From the NCBI RefSeq assembly GCF_007751035.1, contig NZ_CP036433.1, positions 1,531,001 through 1,595,000 on the forward strand: a DNA stretch of 64,000 nt, in the 5' to 3' direction. Made by a program: the position numbers and the translations under genes. This document shows, one piece after another, positions 7,655 through 16,481 of the stretch. The notes below the pieces were generated by a model. That model was given only the letters and a program-made list of their open reading frames with translations, made no database searches and had not been told where the DNA came from. Every line of letters begins with the position of its first letter. The stretch's first letter is position 1. This DNA comes from Lignipirellula cremea (GTDB taxonomy: Bacteria > Planctomycetota > Planctomycetia > Pirellulales > Pirellulaceae).

Positions 7655-8527
7655 CTACTGCACGCGGCGGCCGTTGTTCACTTTCCAGAAGCGTTCTTCC
7701 GGCTGCACGATCGACGTGATGCGGAACCCAAACCGATCGCCCACGCGGACCGCTTCCCCTTCGGCCACATGCTGCTCGCCGACTTCCAGCGTCAGCGATT
7801 CTTCGCACGACTTTTCAAACTGGATAATCGAGCCCGGCCCCAGTTCCAGGATCCGGGTGACCGATTGCCGGGTCGCCGCCAGGGTGACGCGCACCGGCAC
7901 CCTGATTTTCAACAGGCTCCGGGCGTACGACGGCAGCGGCTTCTTCGCGGCGGCTGCTGGAGCCGGGGCGGATTCGGCGACCGGCGGGGCTGGCTTCTTC
8001 TCTTTTTTGGGCGCCGGCTCCGTCTCTTCGGCAGGCAACGCCCGGGCGACCGGCCACAGCAGCGAACACTCCAGGCGGGCGCCTTCGGCGGTGAAGGTGA
8101 TCGGCAACGCCAGGGCGTTTTCGGCCGGCTGCGTTTCGGCCACGGCGGCGGACAGGTCTTCGACCCAGGCAATTTCCGATCGGGAGGCGAAGTACTCTTC
8201 CGGCAGCAGGGTCGCCGCCAGTTCCTGCGAGAGCGTAGCGAGCTTGCTCTTCTCGGTGGGATTGGACGGCGCCTTGACCCAGTCCGGCAGCAGGGGCGAG
8301 GCCGGTATCAGAAACAGGGCGCACGTTTCTTCGACCGTCCAGCTGAGCACCAGGCCGGGTCCCGCCAGGCCCGACGCTGCTTCGCCGGCGGACCAGGGGC
8401 CCGCCTCGCCGGCTTCCATTTCACTCGGCAGATCGAACGAACGTACAAAGGCGCCCTGTGCTTCTTCCGCGCCAGCACGGCAAGCTGCCAGCACCTCGGC
8501 TGCCTGGGAGGGTCCGAATAGGGGCAT
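7655..8527 (-). CDS. FliN/FliM-type SpoA-domain protein (flagellar switch or secretion C-ring)
   Basis: A 290-residue protein. Residues about 205-275 form a SpoA domain (SLLKIRVPVRVTLAATRQ, then LELGPGSIIQFEK and VRVGDRFGFRIT), the core of FliN, FliM and YscQ, which build the cytoplasmic switch ring of flagella or type III secretion. Residues 1-165 are unassigned and could be a divergent FliY/CheC-like region; residues 167-198 are a Lys/Pro/Ala linker. FliN alone is usually 80-140 residues, so this is a long form. No other flagellar gene is in the window. It is convergent with the DUF1559 pair (15-base gap). Confidence 0.75.
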   Translation of the reverse strand: MPLFGPSQAAEVLAACRAGAEEAQGAFVRSFDLPSEMEAGEAGPWSAGEAASGLAGPGLVLSWTVEETCALFLIPASPLLPDWVKAPSNPTEKSKLATLSQELAATLLPEEYFASRSEIAWVEDLSAAVAETQPAENALALPITFTAEGARLECSLLWPVARALPAEETEPAPKKEKKPAPPVAESAPAPAAAAKKPLPSYARSLLKIRVPVRVTLAATRQSVTRILELGPGSIIQFEKSCEESLTLEVGEQHVAEGEAVRVGDRFGFRITSIVQPEERFWKVNNGRRVQ

Positions 8528-8692
8528 GGGGAAGGATCACCTTTTTTGCTAGCAAGCGTGGGTCAAATCCGCGCGACTCAAGTCGGCCTTCTTGTTATCG
8601 TCTGCCTGACAGCTAAACTTTGTCTTATTGGCGCAACCCCTACCGCCTTCCATTTTTGCCCGTTGATCTACGCCAATGGAGTCTCGTTCGCG

Positions 8693-9040
8693 ATGAAGCT
8701 CATTATCGCCATTATCCAGCCCAGCAAGCTGGAAGCCGTGAAAGAGGCGCTCACCGAAGTGGAGGTCTTTCGCCTGACCGTGATGGATTGCCAGGGTTTC
8801 GGCCGCCAGAAAGGCCAGACGGAAATGTACCGCGGCCGGGAGTTTTCCACCAATCTCCTGCGCAAAGTGCAACTGCAGATCGCCGTGAACGACGATTTTG
8901 TCGAGCCTACTGTCAACGCCCTGGTGCAGGGCGGCCGCTCCGGCGACAAAGGAGAAATCGGCGACGGGAAGATTTTCATCCTGCCGATGGACGACTGCAT
9001 CCGCATCCGCACCGGCGAACGCGGCTCCGAAGCGATCTAG
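8693..9040 (+). CDS. glnB: PII nitrogen-regulatory protein with Phe at the uridylylation position
   Basis: A 115-residue PII protein starting at ATG 8693 (MKLIIAIIQPSKLEAVKEAL). The T-loop start GFGRQKGQTEMYRG and the B-loop IGDGKIF are conserved; the C-terminal RIRTGE is typical. PII senses 2-oxoglutarate and ATP/ADP and controls ammonium transport and glutamine synthetase. Aligned to E. coli GlnB without gaps through the T-loop, Tyr46 is kept but the modified Tyr51 is Phe51. Three extra residues (DKG) lie just before the B-loop, which explains 115 rather than 112 residues. No amtB or glnA is adjacent, so the gene stands alone. A longer in-frame start upstream would add 49 unlikely residues. 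Confidence 0.9.
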   Translation: MKLIIAIIQPSKLEAVKEALTEVEVFRLTVMDCQGFGRQKGQTEMYRGREFSTNLLRKVQLQIAVNDDFVEPTVNALVQGGRSGDKGEIGDGKIFILPMDDCIRIRTGERGSEAI

Positions 9041-9311
9041 CCGGACCTGGCCGAGTCGGGCAGTTTAACCAGGGCGAAAAAGCGAGAAGGGGCGGCCTGC
9101 GCGGTTTGTGCTATTGCGGCAGTTCGTGTGCGTATCAGTGAAATCTGATGCATTTGCTTTGCCGGGGCCGATTGCTTTTGCTAATCTGGGCGACAGTTCT
9201 CTCCCGCCGAGCCTGGTGGTCCTGCGCGGGGATCGCGGCTTCGGCTTCGTTCCGCGAATTTCGTCCTCGATGTTGCGGGTCGTCCGCGGCGTTTCGTTAC
9301 AGGAAGTAGCC

Positions 9312-10655
9312 ATGTTCCGCCTGCCTGCTGCTCCGTTCTCGACATCAATGACGCGGCGCCAGTGTTTGACGCTGGGCGCCTTGAGCTTGGGCGGGTTGAC
9401 CTTGCCGGAGTTGTGGCGGCTGCGGGCCGAAGGCGCCGTGCGACCGGGCGCCGGGAAAAAATCGGTAATCATGGTCTACCTGCCCGGCGGGGCGAGCCAT
9501 ATCGACATGTACGACCTGAAGCCCGACGCGCCGGTCGAATACCGTGGCGAGTTTCGCCCCATTCGCACCAACGTGCCCGGCATGGAAGTGTGCGAGCTGA
9601 TGCCGGAACACGCCCGGATCGCGGACAAGTTCGCCATTATTCGCGGGCTCAAAACGCGCGGCAACCACGACCCGACGGAACTACTGACCGGCGTCCCGGC
9701 GTTCGCCTCGGGCAACATCGGCCAGAACGCTCGCCCGGCGATTGGTTCTGTCGTGAGCCGGCTCCGCGGCGCGAACGGCCCCATTCCCCCGTATGTCAGC
9801 GTCTCCAGCCATAAGTTGCTGGCGTCTTACGACGATCCGGAGAATCCGTCCTATCTGGGCTCCGAGCATCGGCCGATCCGTCTGTCCGGCGAGGCGTTGC
9901 AGAATCTCAGCTCGCCCGAGGGGGTGGATGTAGCCCGCCTGGGCCAGCGGAAGCAGCTGTTGGCGGGGCTGGATCGTCGGCCTGATCCGCAGATGAAAAC
10001 CTATACGGCCCGCGCGCTGGAGATGGTCTCTTCGAGCGCGGTCCGCCAGGCGTTTGATATTTCCGCAGAAAGCGAAGCGATCCGCCAGCGGTATGGCGAA
10101 GGGTTTGATCCCAGCGGCCAGTGCCTGGATTTTCTGCGGGCTCGTCGGCTGGTCGAGGCGGGCGTGTCGCTGGTTTCGATCGCGGCCCGATTCCCCATCG
10201 ACCGCGTGGCGGTGGGGGTGAATGATCCCGGCGGATGGGACACCCACGCCACGAACTTTCGGGTGCTGCGGGGCAAGCTGCCGCAATACGACAAGGCGGT
10301 GGCCGCGTTGATTTCCGATCTGCACGATCGCGGCCTGGGCGACGACGTCGCGGTGGTGGTCTGGAGCGAATTTGGTCGCCAGCCGCGGGTCGGCAATGTA
10401 ACGCCCGACGGACGCGGCCACTGGCCAGCAGCCGCCTGCGCCCTGCTGGCCGGCGGCGGCTTGAAAACGGGTCAGATCATCGGCGAGACCGATCGCCTGG
10501 GCGAGCACGCCAGGTCCCGCCCCTACACCCCGCAAGACATCCTGGCCACGCTGTACCACGTGCTGGGCATCGACCTGAACACGACCTTGAACGACCAGAA
10601 CGGCCGCCCCCAGTACCTCATCGACAAAGGCCGCCGGATCGACGCGCTAGTGTAG
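9312..10655 (+). CDS. DUF1501 family secreted protein
   Basis: A 447-residue protein starts at ATG 9312, after AGGAAG at 9301-9306. A Tat-like signal is visible (TRRQCLTLGALSLGGLTLPE at about 17-36). The body matches DUF1501, a sulfatase/alkaline-phosphatase-like fold: YLPGGASHIDMYDLKP near the N-terminus, GWDTH in the middle, VVVWSEFGRQPRV and GRGHWP further on, and a C-terminal IDKGRRID. DUF1501 proteins are abundant in planctomycetes, often beside cytochrome-like PSCyt1/PSD1 proteins, and their reaction is unproven. Here it stands alone. Folding in the cytoplasm with a cofactor before Tat export is inferred from the signal. Confidence 0.85.
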   Translation: MFRLPAAPFSTSMTRRQCLTLGALSLGGLTLPELWRLRAEGAVRPGAGKKSVIMVYLPGGASHIDMYDLKPDAPVEYRGEFRPIRTNVPGMEVCELMPEHARIADKFAIIRGLKTRGNHDPTELLTGVPAFASGNIGQNARPAIGSVVSRLRGANGPIPPYVSVSSHKLLASYDDPENPSYLGSEHRPIRLSGEALQNLSSPEGVDVARLGQRKQLLAGLDRRPDPQMKTYTARALEMVSSSAVRQAFDISAESEAIRQRYGEGFDPSGQCLDFLRARRLVEAGVSLVSIAARFPIDRVAVGVNDPGGWDTHATNFRVLRGKLPQYDKAVAALISDLHDRGLGDDVAVVVWSEFGRQPRVGNVTPDGRGHWPAAACALLAGGGLKTGQIIGETDRLGEHARSRPYTPQDILATLYHVLGIDLNTTLNDQNGRPQYLIDKGRRIDALV

Positions 10656-11048
10656 GGCCGATTCGCTTCGCCCTCCGGAAGAATGTGCTTGAATTGCCCA
10701 GGGGAGGTTCGTACCTTTCTCTGCTGGCGTCCCGCTCCGCCGCGAAACTCCTGGCGTCTGCAGCGATCCGATCCTGCAGGTCCCAGCCTCCCTTACGACA
10801 CAGCATCTTCCTGTGTCTGTTTGCGCCGAAGTCTTTTTGCTGAAATGCTTTAAAGAAATACCGATGACTGCGGTCGGTTTCCATTAATGCGTCAGAAGGA
10901 GCAGCAGCAGGAGCCGACGCCAGTGAGAAGCAGGCCGAGCAAAGCGAAGAAATCGCGATTTGATACCACACGCCGATTCCCTCTTTCCAGAAGCATTTTT
11001 CGCTCAGTTTCCGCCAGTCGAAAAATGGGGGCAGAAAGGCGAGCGGCG
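10656..11048. other. Intergenic region with no supported gene
   Basis: This 393-base gap separates the convergent DUF1501 and acyltransferase genes. A minus-strand frame of 144 codons opens with TTG overlapping the acyltransferase stop, but it has no ribosome site, no recognisable domain and runs into the DUF1501 gene, so it is not called. No clear terminator was found. Confidence 0.5.
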
Positions 11049-13049
11049 TCAATCTTCTATCGCCTGGTTGAGGATGCGCGTAAATTTCCTGGCGCCGGCG
11101 GCAGACAGGTGATCGGCGTCATAAAAATCGTTGTCCCGGAACCGGTCGTCGGATGCGAAGTCATGGTAGCTGACGTCAGAGCGTTCGCAAACAATACGAA
11201 TGAACTCCGCCGCTTTCTGCGATTGTTCGGCGTTGAGGCCGTTGCGGTAGCATGCATGCACGGGCGTTGAGAATACGAGGCATTCAATGCCGCGCCGCTG
11301 GAGCGATTGGATGGTTTGAAGAAACACCTGAAGGTTTCGGGAGTAATCAGGGTTAGCTTGAAAACGCAGGCCATGCCTGGAGGCGATGCGGCTGCCGGCA
11401 TCCAGGTCAAGCTCGCCAGAACGGATCAGACCTGACCAGCCCTGGTCGGTTCCGTTTCTGAAAAGACGCTGTTTGGACAAAAGACGATCGTGAAGCGACA
11501 AATCGGTTGCAATCGCAAAGTTGCTGTAGACGGCGGTGGAATCTTCGTCGTTCTGGGATCGTATTTGCCAGCAGAAGTAATAGATGCTCAAACGCGATTT
11601 CCAGTCCTCGCGATCAGCAACGATATGCCATGGACTAAAGCTTGAATAGCAAAACAGCACCCGACGCAGGTTGGGCAAGCGATGCGCCATTTTTTGGGCA
11701 ATGTTGCAATCGTACCACAAGTCCTGATCCTGATTTGCCAGGTTATAGGTTGCTGCCTTTAGCTCAACAGGCATGACGCCATACATGGCATGTGAAGACC
11801 CAACAACGATCTGCTGGATTTCCTGGGGGGCGACGTGGATGCTGGGGTTTTCCAGATCTGCGGTAAGCGATTCGCCGCCCGGTTCCTGTGCTGCCAGAGC
11901 GGAAAGATCATGCGATAGTCCAGCGACTGCAATTCCCAGAATACAGAACGACGCAGCAACCCCGCTTCCGTACAGGAAATTCTGCGGAGAGAGCGTGCGT
12001 GCACAGGTGATAATGGGCAACTCGAGACAGCGAAAAGACAGAATTGCGAATCCAATCGTACAGGCAAAGGCAGTCGCAAAATCCATCATCTGCGGAGTAT
12101 CTCCTGTAACGCCACAGGCATAGTACAGCGGCAGATGGAACACATACGCTCCATAGCTGATCTTGCCGAGTAACCGCAGCGGCAAAAGACGACTTAAAAT
12201 CTGGAAGGGGAACCCAAAAAGAAAAAGACCGCCGCAAAGCAGATGAATCGCCAGGGTCGAAAAGGCGACTTCGCTCAAAATCTTTTCCCGACACAGCTGC
12301 TCCAGGCCAAGTGCGATCGCCACCAGCAGGCCGCCTGCCCAGACGCTATTGGGAACCTTGAAATCGGTTCTCGCCAATGCGGTTTCGTTCCAAGCGGCGA
12401 TGGCGCCAATCGCTAAAGCGCTCATCTGCGTCACGGTAATACGACTCAGCAGGCCGTTAATCTCTTGCGGGGAAAAGCCGATCGTCGCCAGTTGCTCTGC
12501 GGCGCACCAGCAAGCGAAAGGCGTCGCGGCCAGGACCAGAAAAGGAAGAAGCCGCGACAGGTACAAAGGCAGCCCGACAATCGCAGCCGGCCAGAACCAG
12601 TAGAAATGCTCCTCGACACATAACGACCAGAAATGGGCAACCAGCGAGGAAGTCTCTGCATCCGGGCGAAAGTAGTCGCGAGAACTGGCCAGGAATCGCC
12701 AGTTGAACGTAAAGTCGGCGGCCCAGTACAGATCCGCCGAAGGGCAAGCGAAGGCAAGTACGGCCAGGGTGATGTAAAACACCGGAAAGATCCGAGCAGC
12801 CCGGCGGTCATAGAACCTGACCAGACTGCGATTTTCGGACCTGCTCATTAACAGGATTCGCGTAATCAGGAACCCGCTCAAAGCGAAAAAAACGCCAACG
12901 CCGATGACGCCGACGATGTCGGGTATCCATTGGAAAATCGCCACACGATTGGCGTGGGCCAGCAATACCATCAGGCAAGCTGCTCCCCGGAGCACATCCA
13001 GCTGAGGCAAATACGACAGCTGGTTCTGGGTGTGTTCCGCGGATGACAT
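11049..13049 (-). CDS. Membrane O-acyltransferase (acyltransferase-3 fold) fused to SGNH-like domain
   Basis: About 666 residues. The N-terminal 370 residues are an acyltransferase-3 domain: LDVLRGAACLMVLLAHANRV with the conserved Arg and His, FFALSGFLITRIL, and WSLCVEEHFYWFWP, with roughly ten membrane spans. A periplasmic SGNH-type region follows from about residue 420, with VVGSSHAMYG as the Ser block and a late DHLSAAGARKF holding the Asp/His pair. This OatA/OafA-like layout transfers acetyl groups from cytoplasmic acetyl-CoA to an extracytoplasmic polysaccharide or peptidoglycan. The start is uncertain: ATG 13049 was chosen to begin just before the domain, but no strong ribosome site is seen and ATG at about 13114 is possible. 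Confidence 0.85.
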   Translation of the reverse strand: MSSAEHTQNQLSYLPQLDVLRGAACLMVLLAHANRVAIFQWIPDIVGVIGVGVFFALSGFLITRILLMSRSENRSLVRFYDRRAARIFPVFYITLAVLAFACPSADLYWAADFTFNWRFLASSRDYFRPDAETSSLVAHFWSLCVEEHFYWFWPAAIVGLPLYLSRLLPFLVLAATPFACWCAAEQLATIGFSPQEINGLLSRITVTQMSALAIGAIAAWNETALARTDFKVPNSVWAGGLLVAIALGLEQLCREKILSEVAFSTLAIHLLCGGLFLFGFPFQILSRLLPLRLLGKISYGAYVFHLPLYYACGVTGDTPQMMDFATAFACTIGFAILSFRCLELPIITCARTLSPQNFLYGSGVAASFCILGIAVAGLSHDLSALAAQEPGGESLTADLENPSIHVAPQEIQQIVVGSSHAMYGVMPVELKAATYNLANQDQDLWYDCNIAQKMAHRLPNLRRVLFCYSSFSPWHIVADREDWKSRLSIYYFCWQIRSQNDEDSTAVYSNFAIATDLSLHDRLLSKQRLFRNGTDQGWSGLIRSGELDLDAGSRIASRHGLRFQANPDYSRNLQVFLQTIQSLQRRGIECLVFSTPVHACYRNGLNAEQSQKAAEFIRIVCERSDVSYHDFASDDRFRDNDFYDADHLSAAGARKFTRILNQAIED

Positions 13050-13470
13050 TCTAGCCCTTGCCTGTCGACCACTGCTGTCCTTGCTACCTGAAGCGGAGTT
13101 TCGCCGCGGGTGCATTATATCGAGAGACGGCCCCTCCCCCAGTGGAAGCCAGGCATTAATTCCTGGTGAGGAAAGGAAGAAGCCCAGGCGAAGGCCGGCG
13201 ATTTCGTCCTGGGATTTTTGGGCGGAATTTCTCTTTCGACGCCGTTGGCAGCGTAACCACTCGCTCACGGCGATGCTCCGTTCGCGGCCGGGCCTGTAGT
13301 GAAATCATTGGAAAAACACTGTGAAAACGGGCCTTTGCTGGCGTTTGGCGGTGGAACGGTTGTGGGGAAGCGCCGGACAATTTCTGGCCTTTACGCGCAT
13401 GGCGGTTCTCGTCACAATACCGCCCCATTTGAGTTTGTGATCATTCGCGATATGGCAAGGAGTGCTGAGC

Positions 13471-14091
13471 GTGAAAGCTTCGATTGTCGCCGCTATGGCG
13501 GCCTGTATGGTGTGTGGCGGCTTGCTGGTTTCGACCGTTTCCGCCCAGAGTCAAAGCCCGGTAGTCGTACTGGATGTAAGCAAAGTGTTCAAAGAACACA
13601 TTCGCTTCAAACAGGACCTGCAGCTGATGACCAAGGACGCCGAGGCGTTCCAGGCCTATATCCAGCAGCAGGAAATCCGCGTCAAAGCGCTCCTGGAAGA
13701 GCAGCAAGGCAGCCGCCCTGGCGACCCGGTTTATAACCGCACCGACGAAGAGATGACCCGCATTCGGTCCGAGGTCCAGGTGCAGTCGCAGCTCAAAAAG
13801 AAAGAGCTGATGATGCGCGAGGCCAAAGTCTATTTCCAGTACTACAACGAACTCCAGGCGGAAGTCGGCAAGTTCTGCGACGCCCAGAAAATCAGCCTGG
13901 TGATTCGCTGGAACAGCGAGCCGATCGACCAGGACGACCGCGTCTCGGTGCAGCAGGGCGTGAACAACTCGATCGTCTATCAGCGGAACCTGGACATCAC
14001 CCCGTTGATGATTGAAAAGGTCAACATGGGCGTGCCGCAACCCGGTCCCGACAATCGCAACGCCGCGATCCCTGCCCGGCCGTCCCGCTAA
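13471..14091 (+). CDS. skp: Skp/OmpH-like periplasmic chaperone
   Basis: A 206-residue protein. GTG at 13471 was chosen because AAGGAG lies at 13457-13462, 8 bases upstream. Signal peptide at 1-26 (ASIVAAMAACMVCGGLLVST). The mature part begins with VVVLDVSKVFKEHIRFKQD, like the OmpH VVDxxKxF start, followed by a long Lys/Gln/Glu-rich coiled coil (about 50-140) and a C-terminal strand region. Skp-type chaperones hold unfolded outer-membrane proteins in the periplasm. The gene leads an envelope cluster with lpxC and an oxidoreductase, a common association with lipid A genes. Sequence similarity is moderate, so a related OmpH-family role is possible. Confidence 0.8.
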   Translation: MKASIVAAMAACMVCGGLLVSTVSAQSQSPVVVLDVSKVFKEHIRFKQDLQLMTKDAEAFQAYIQQQEIRVKALLEEQQGSRPGDPVYNRTDEEMTRIRSEVQVQSQLKKKELMMREAKVYFQYYNELQAEVGKFCDAQKISLVIRWNSEPIDQDDRVSVQQGVNNSIVYQRNLDITPLMIEKVNMGVPQPGPDNRNAAIPARPSR

Positions 14092-14232
14092 CTTCTCTCG
14101 CCACGTCGGCGGGAAGCGTTGATCGCGAACAGGTCTCCGTCCTGGGGCGGCGGCTTGAGGTTCGCCTGGGCTTCTCGTTTTCAAGCGGGCACTCAGGCTT
14201 TGCCTGGTAAATTCCAAGGGAGATCGCGTCAC

Positions 14233-15105
14233 TTGAGCGATAACACTCGTACGCAACAAACGATCGCTTGTGAAACCGAGGCCAGCGGTTTTGGATACTG
14301 GAGCGGGCAAGATGTCCGGATCGAGTTCCGTCCCGCCGAGGCCAACACAGGCGTGGTGTTTGTGCGGGGCGATCTGCCGCAGCCGGTTCGCATTGGCGTG
14401 TCGGCCGCGCATCGGCTGGAACAACCGCGTCGCACCACGCTTACCCAGCATGGGGTGAACGTGGAAATGGTCGAACATATTCTGGCCGCCCTCCTGGCGC
14501 TGGAAATTGATAACTGTGAAGTCTGGGTCGACGCGGCGGAAATGCCCGGCTGCGACGGCTCCAGCCAGGCCTTTGTCAACGCGCTCGACGAAGTCGGCAT
14601 CCTGGAGCAACCGGCGACTCGCCGCCAGATTGTCATTCGCGAACCGCTCCGCGTGACCGAAGGCGACGCCTGGGTCGAAGCGCAACCGCACGCCGGTCCT
14701 GGTCTGACCGTGCGGTATGAGCTGGACTATGGTCCTGGCCCGATTGGCCAGCAAACGTATGAGTGTCTGGTTACGCCGGACAATTTCCGCCGCGAACTGG
14801 CGCCGGCTCGTACCTTTTTACTGGAACAAGAAGCGGTTTGGCTGCATAGCCAGGGACTGGGCCTGCGGGTCGGTCCGACCGATTTACTCGTGTTCAACGA
14901 AACAGGGCCGATCGACAATTCTTTGCGTTACGCCGACGAATGCGTCCGGCACAAAACGCTCGACGTCGTCGGCGACATGGCCCTGGCAGGCTGTGATCTG
15001 GTTGGCCGCGTTGTCGCCCATCAAAGCGGGCATCGACTGAACGCGGCCCTGGTGACCCGGCTGCTGGCAGCTTACGACCAAATCCAACTGGGGAGAGCCG
15101 CGTGA
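14233..15105 (+). CDS. lpxC: UDP-3-O-acyl-N-acetylglucosamine deacetylase
   Basis: A 290-residue LpxC, the zinc deacetylase that commits UDP-3-O-acyl-GlcNAc to lipid A synthesis. The start is TTG 14233, preceded by AAGGGAGA, which gives the right N-terminus; an upstream ATG frame adds unrelated residues. Zinc and catalytic residues are present: EHILAALLALEIDN (Glu81, His82), the CVRHKTLDVVGD block with the second His and Asp ligands, and HQSGHRLN. The MPGCDGSSQAF loop is also conserved. It is not fused to FabZ, unlike some planctomycete relatives. It overlaps the next gene by 4 bases (GTGA), so the two are coupled. Confidence 0.93.
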   Translation: MSDNTRTQQTIACETEASGFGYWSGQDVRIEFRPAEANTGVVFVRGDLPQPVRIGVSAAHRLEQPRRTTLTQHGVNVEMVEHILAALLALEIDNCEVWVDAAEMPGCDGSSQAFVNALDEVGILEQPATRRQIVIREPLRVTEGDAWVEAQPHAGPGLTVRYELDYGPGPIGQQTYECLVTPDNFRRELAPARTFLLEQEAVWLHSQGLGLRVGPTDLLVFNETGPIDNSLRYADECVRHKTLDVVGDMALAGCDLVGRVVAHQSGHRLNAALVTRLLAAYDQIQLGRAA

Positions 15106-16259
15106 AGCCTTTGCGATTGGCCGTTATTGGGGCGGGACATCTGGGACGGATCCACGCCCGGCTGCTCAAACAGCTGGAAGAAGTGGAAGACGTGCAACTG
15201 GTCGCCATTGTCGACCCGGTCGAAGCCAACCGCACCGCGGTCGCCGCCGAATTCGGCGCGATGCCTTTGGCCAGTCATGAAGAACTCTACAGCCTGGTCG
15301 ACGCCGCGGTCCTCGCCGCGCCGACCAACCTGCACTACCCGCTGGGGATCGACCTGCTCAATCATGGGCTGCATCTCCTCATCGAAAAACCGCTGGCGCC
15401 CAACACGGAAGAAGCCGACCTGTTGGTGAAGCAGGCCAAAGCCAAACGTCGCGTACTGCAGGTCGGCCATGTCGAACGGTTCAATCCGGCCCTGGCCGTG
15501 GTCCAGCCGTATGTCGCACGTCCCAAATTCATCGAAGCCGCCCGGGCCAGCACGTACACCTTTCGCTCGATCGATGTCGGCGTAGTGCTCGATCTGATGA
15601 TCCACGATATCGACGTAGTCCTGTCGCTGGTTCGCAGCAAGGTCGTCCAGGTGCAAGCGCTGGGGCTGGCCGTGTTTGGTCCGCACGAGGATATCGCGCA
15701 CGCCCGGCTGACGTTTGAAAACGGCTGCGTTGCCAATTTGTCCGCCTCCCGGTGCAGCTTTGAACCGACGCGGAAAATGTCGATCTACGCGGAGGCGGCT
15801 TACGCCCAGGTGGACTTCGGCGCTTGCCAGGCCAAAATCGTACGGCCGTCGGAAGAACTACTTAGTCGCCTGTTTGATGTACAGGGCAGCTCGCCCGAAC
15901 TGCAGGCCGACGTCCGCGAGAATCTGTTCTCCACGTATCTGCCGCTGGAAGAGATCCAGGTTGAACGCGGGAACGCCATTCTCGATGAGTTGACCGACTT
16001 CCTCACCAGCATTCGCAGCCGCCGATCGCCGGTGGTTTGCGGCAGCCAGGGCCGCGACGCAGTCGCCGTGGCCGAACGCGTGCTGGCGAAGATCGCCGCC
16101 CATCGCTGGACCGGCGCTCAGGAAGGCCCTGTCGGACCTTTGGCGACGCCCGCCAGCTCGGTGCTCCGCGGTCCCGAATGGGCCAAAGTCGACGAGCAAA
16201 CGCCTGCTCCGGCCGCTCCGCCAGTCGCCCCGACGCCCGCGCGTCGCAAGGCCAGTTAG
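15102..16259 (+). CDS. Gfo/Idh/MocA-family oxidoreductase, coupled to lpxC
   Basis: A 385-residue NAD(P)-dependent oxidoreductase starting with GTG inside the lpxC stop. The Rossmann motif VIGAGHLGRIHARLL lies at about 7-21, EKPLAPN is the family signature with the catalytic Lys, and VGHVERFNPA and the MIHDIDVVLSL block mark the substrate domain. The last 45 residues are Pro/Ala-rich and probably disordered. These enzymes oxidise or reduce sugar hydroxyls, often on nucleotide sugars. Coupling to lpxC suggests a nucleotide sugar for lipid A; a GnnA-type UDP-GlcNAc 3-dehydrogenase is one possibility, but no aminotransferase partner is adjacent, so that is speculation. Confidence 0.85.
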   Translation: MKPLRLAVIGAGHLGRIHARLLKQLEEVEDVQLVAIVDPVEANRTAVAAEFGAMPLASHEELYSLVDAAVLAAPTNLHYPLGIDLLNHGLHLLIEKPLAPNTEEADLLVKQAKAKRRVLQVGHVERFNPALAVVQPYVARPKFIEAARASTYTFRSIDVGVVLDLMIHDIDVVLSLVRSKVVQVQALGLAVFGPHEDIAHARLTFENGCVANLSASRCSFEPTRKMSIYAEAAYAQVDFGACQAKIVRPSEELLSRLFDVQGSSPELQADVRENLFSTYLPLEEIQVERGNAILDELTDFLTSIRSRRSPVVCGSQGRDAVAVAERVLAKIAAHRWTGAQEGPVGPLATPASSVLRGPEWAKVDEQTPAPAAPPVAPTPARRKAS

Positions 16260-16280
16260 CGAGCCTGAGGATCCCCTGTA

Positions 16281-16306
16281 CGCCTGGCGATTTGTATCGC
16301 CAGGCG
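16281..16306 (+). terminator. Perfect 11-bp stem after the skp-lpxC operon
   Basis: CGCCTGGCGAT (16281-16291) pairs perfectly with ATCGCCAGGCG (16296-16306) across a TTGT loop, 21 bases after the oxidoreductase stop. There is no U tract, so it may stop RNA decay or polymerase only partly. Confidence 0.6.
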
Positions 16307-16361
16307 CCCCGTGGTTTGCTCCCCGGTCGTCATGCGACCCCTACTGCGCCGGAGGCGTTTG

Positions 16362-16457
16362 ATGATCACTTCGCTCATGCTGGCGTACTTCGTCCGCCGC
16401 TATCTGCAGCGTCTCCGCCGGACCCAGAGTGAAGTCGCCCAGGCGATCAATCCCTGA
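16362..16457 (+). CDS. Possible 31-residue basic peptide
   Basis: ATG 16362 follows GGAGG (16351-16355) with 6-base spacing and opens a 31-codon frame to TGA 16455-16457. The product begins MITSLMLAYFVRRYLQRLRR, a short hydrophobic stretch followed by Arg-rich sequence, then TQSEVAQAINP. It could be a small membrane-associated peptide. No homologue is recognised. It ends 15 bases before the insertion-sequence target duplication. Confidence 0.35.
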   Translation: MITSLMLAYFVRRYLQRLRRTQSEVAQAINP

Positions 16458-16472
16458 CGGAAGGCGAAAGCC

Positions 16473-16481
16473 AGCTCTTTC
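16473..16481. repeat. Target site duplication, left copy
   Basis: AGCTCTTTC directly before the left end of the insertion sequence, identical to 18006-18014. Confidence 0.9.

Noticed and set aside
10618-11052. Minus-strand frame of 144 codons opening with TTG on the acyltransferase stop
   Set aside because: No ribosome site, no domain, and it overlaps the well-supported DUF1501 gene. Possible but not supported.
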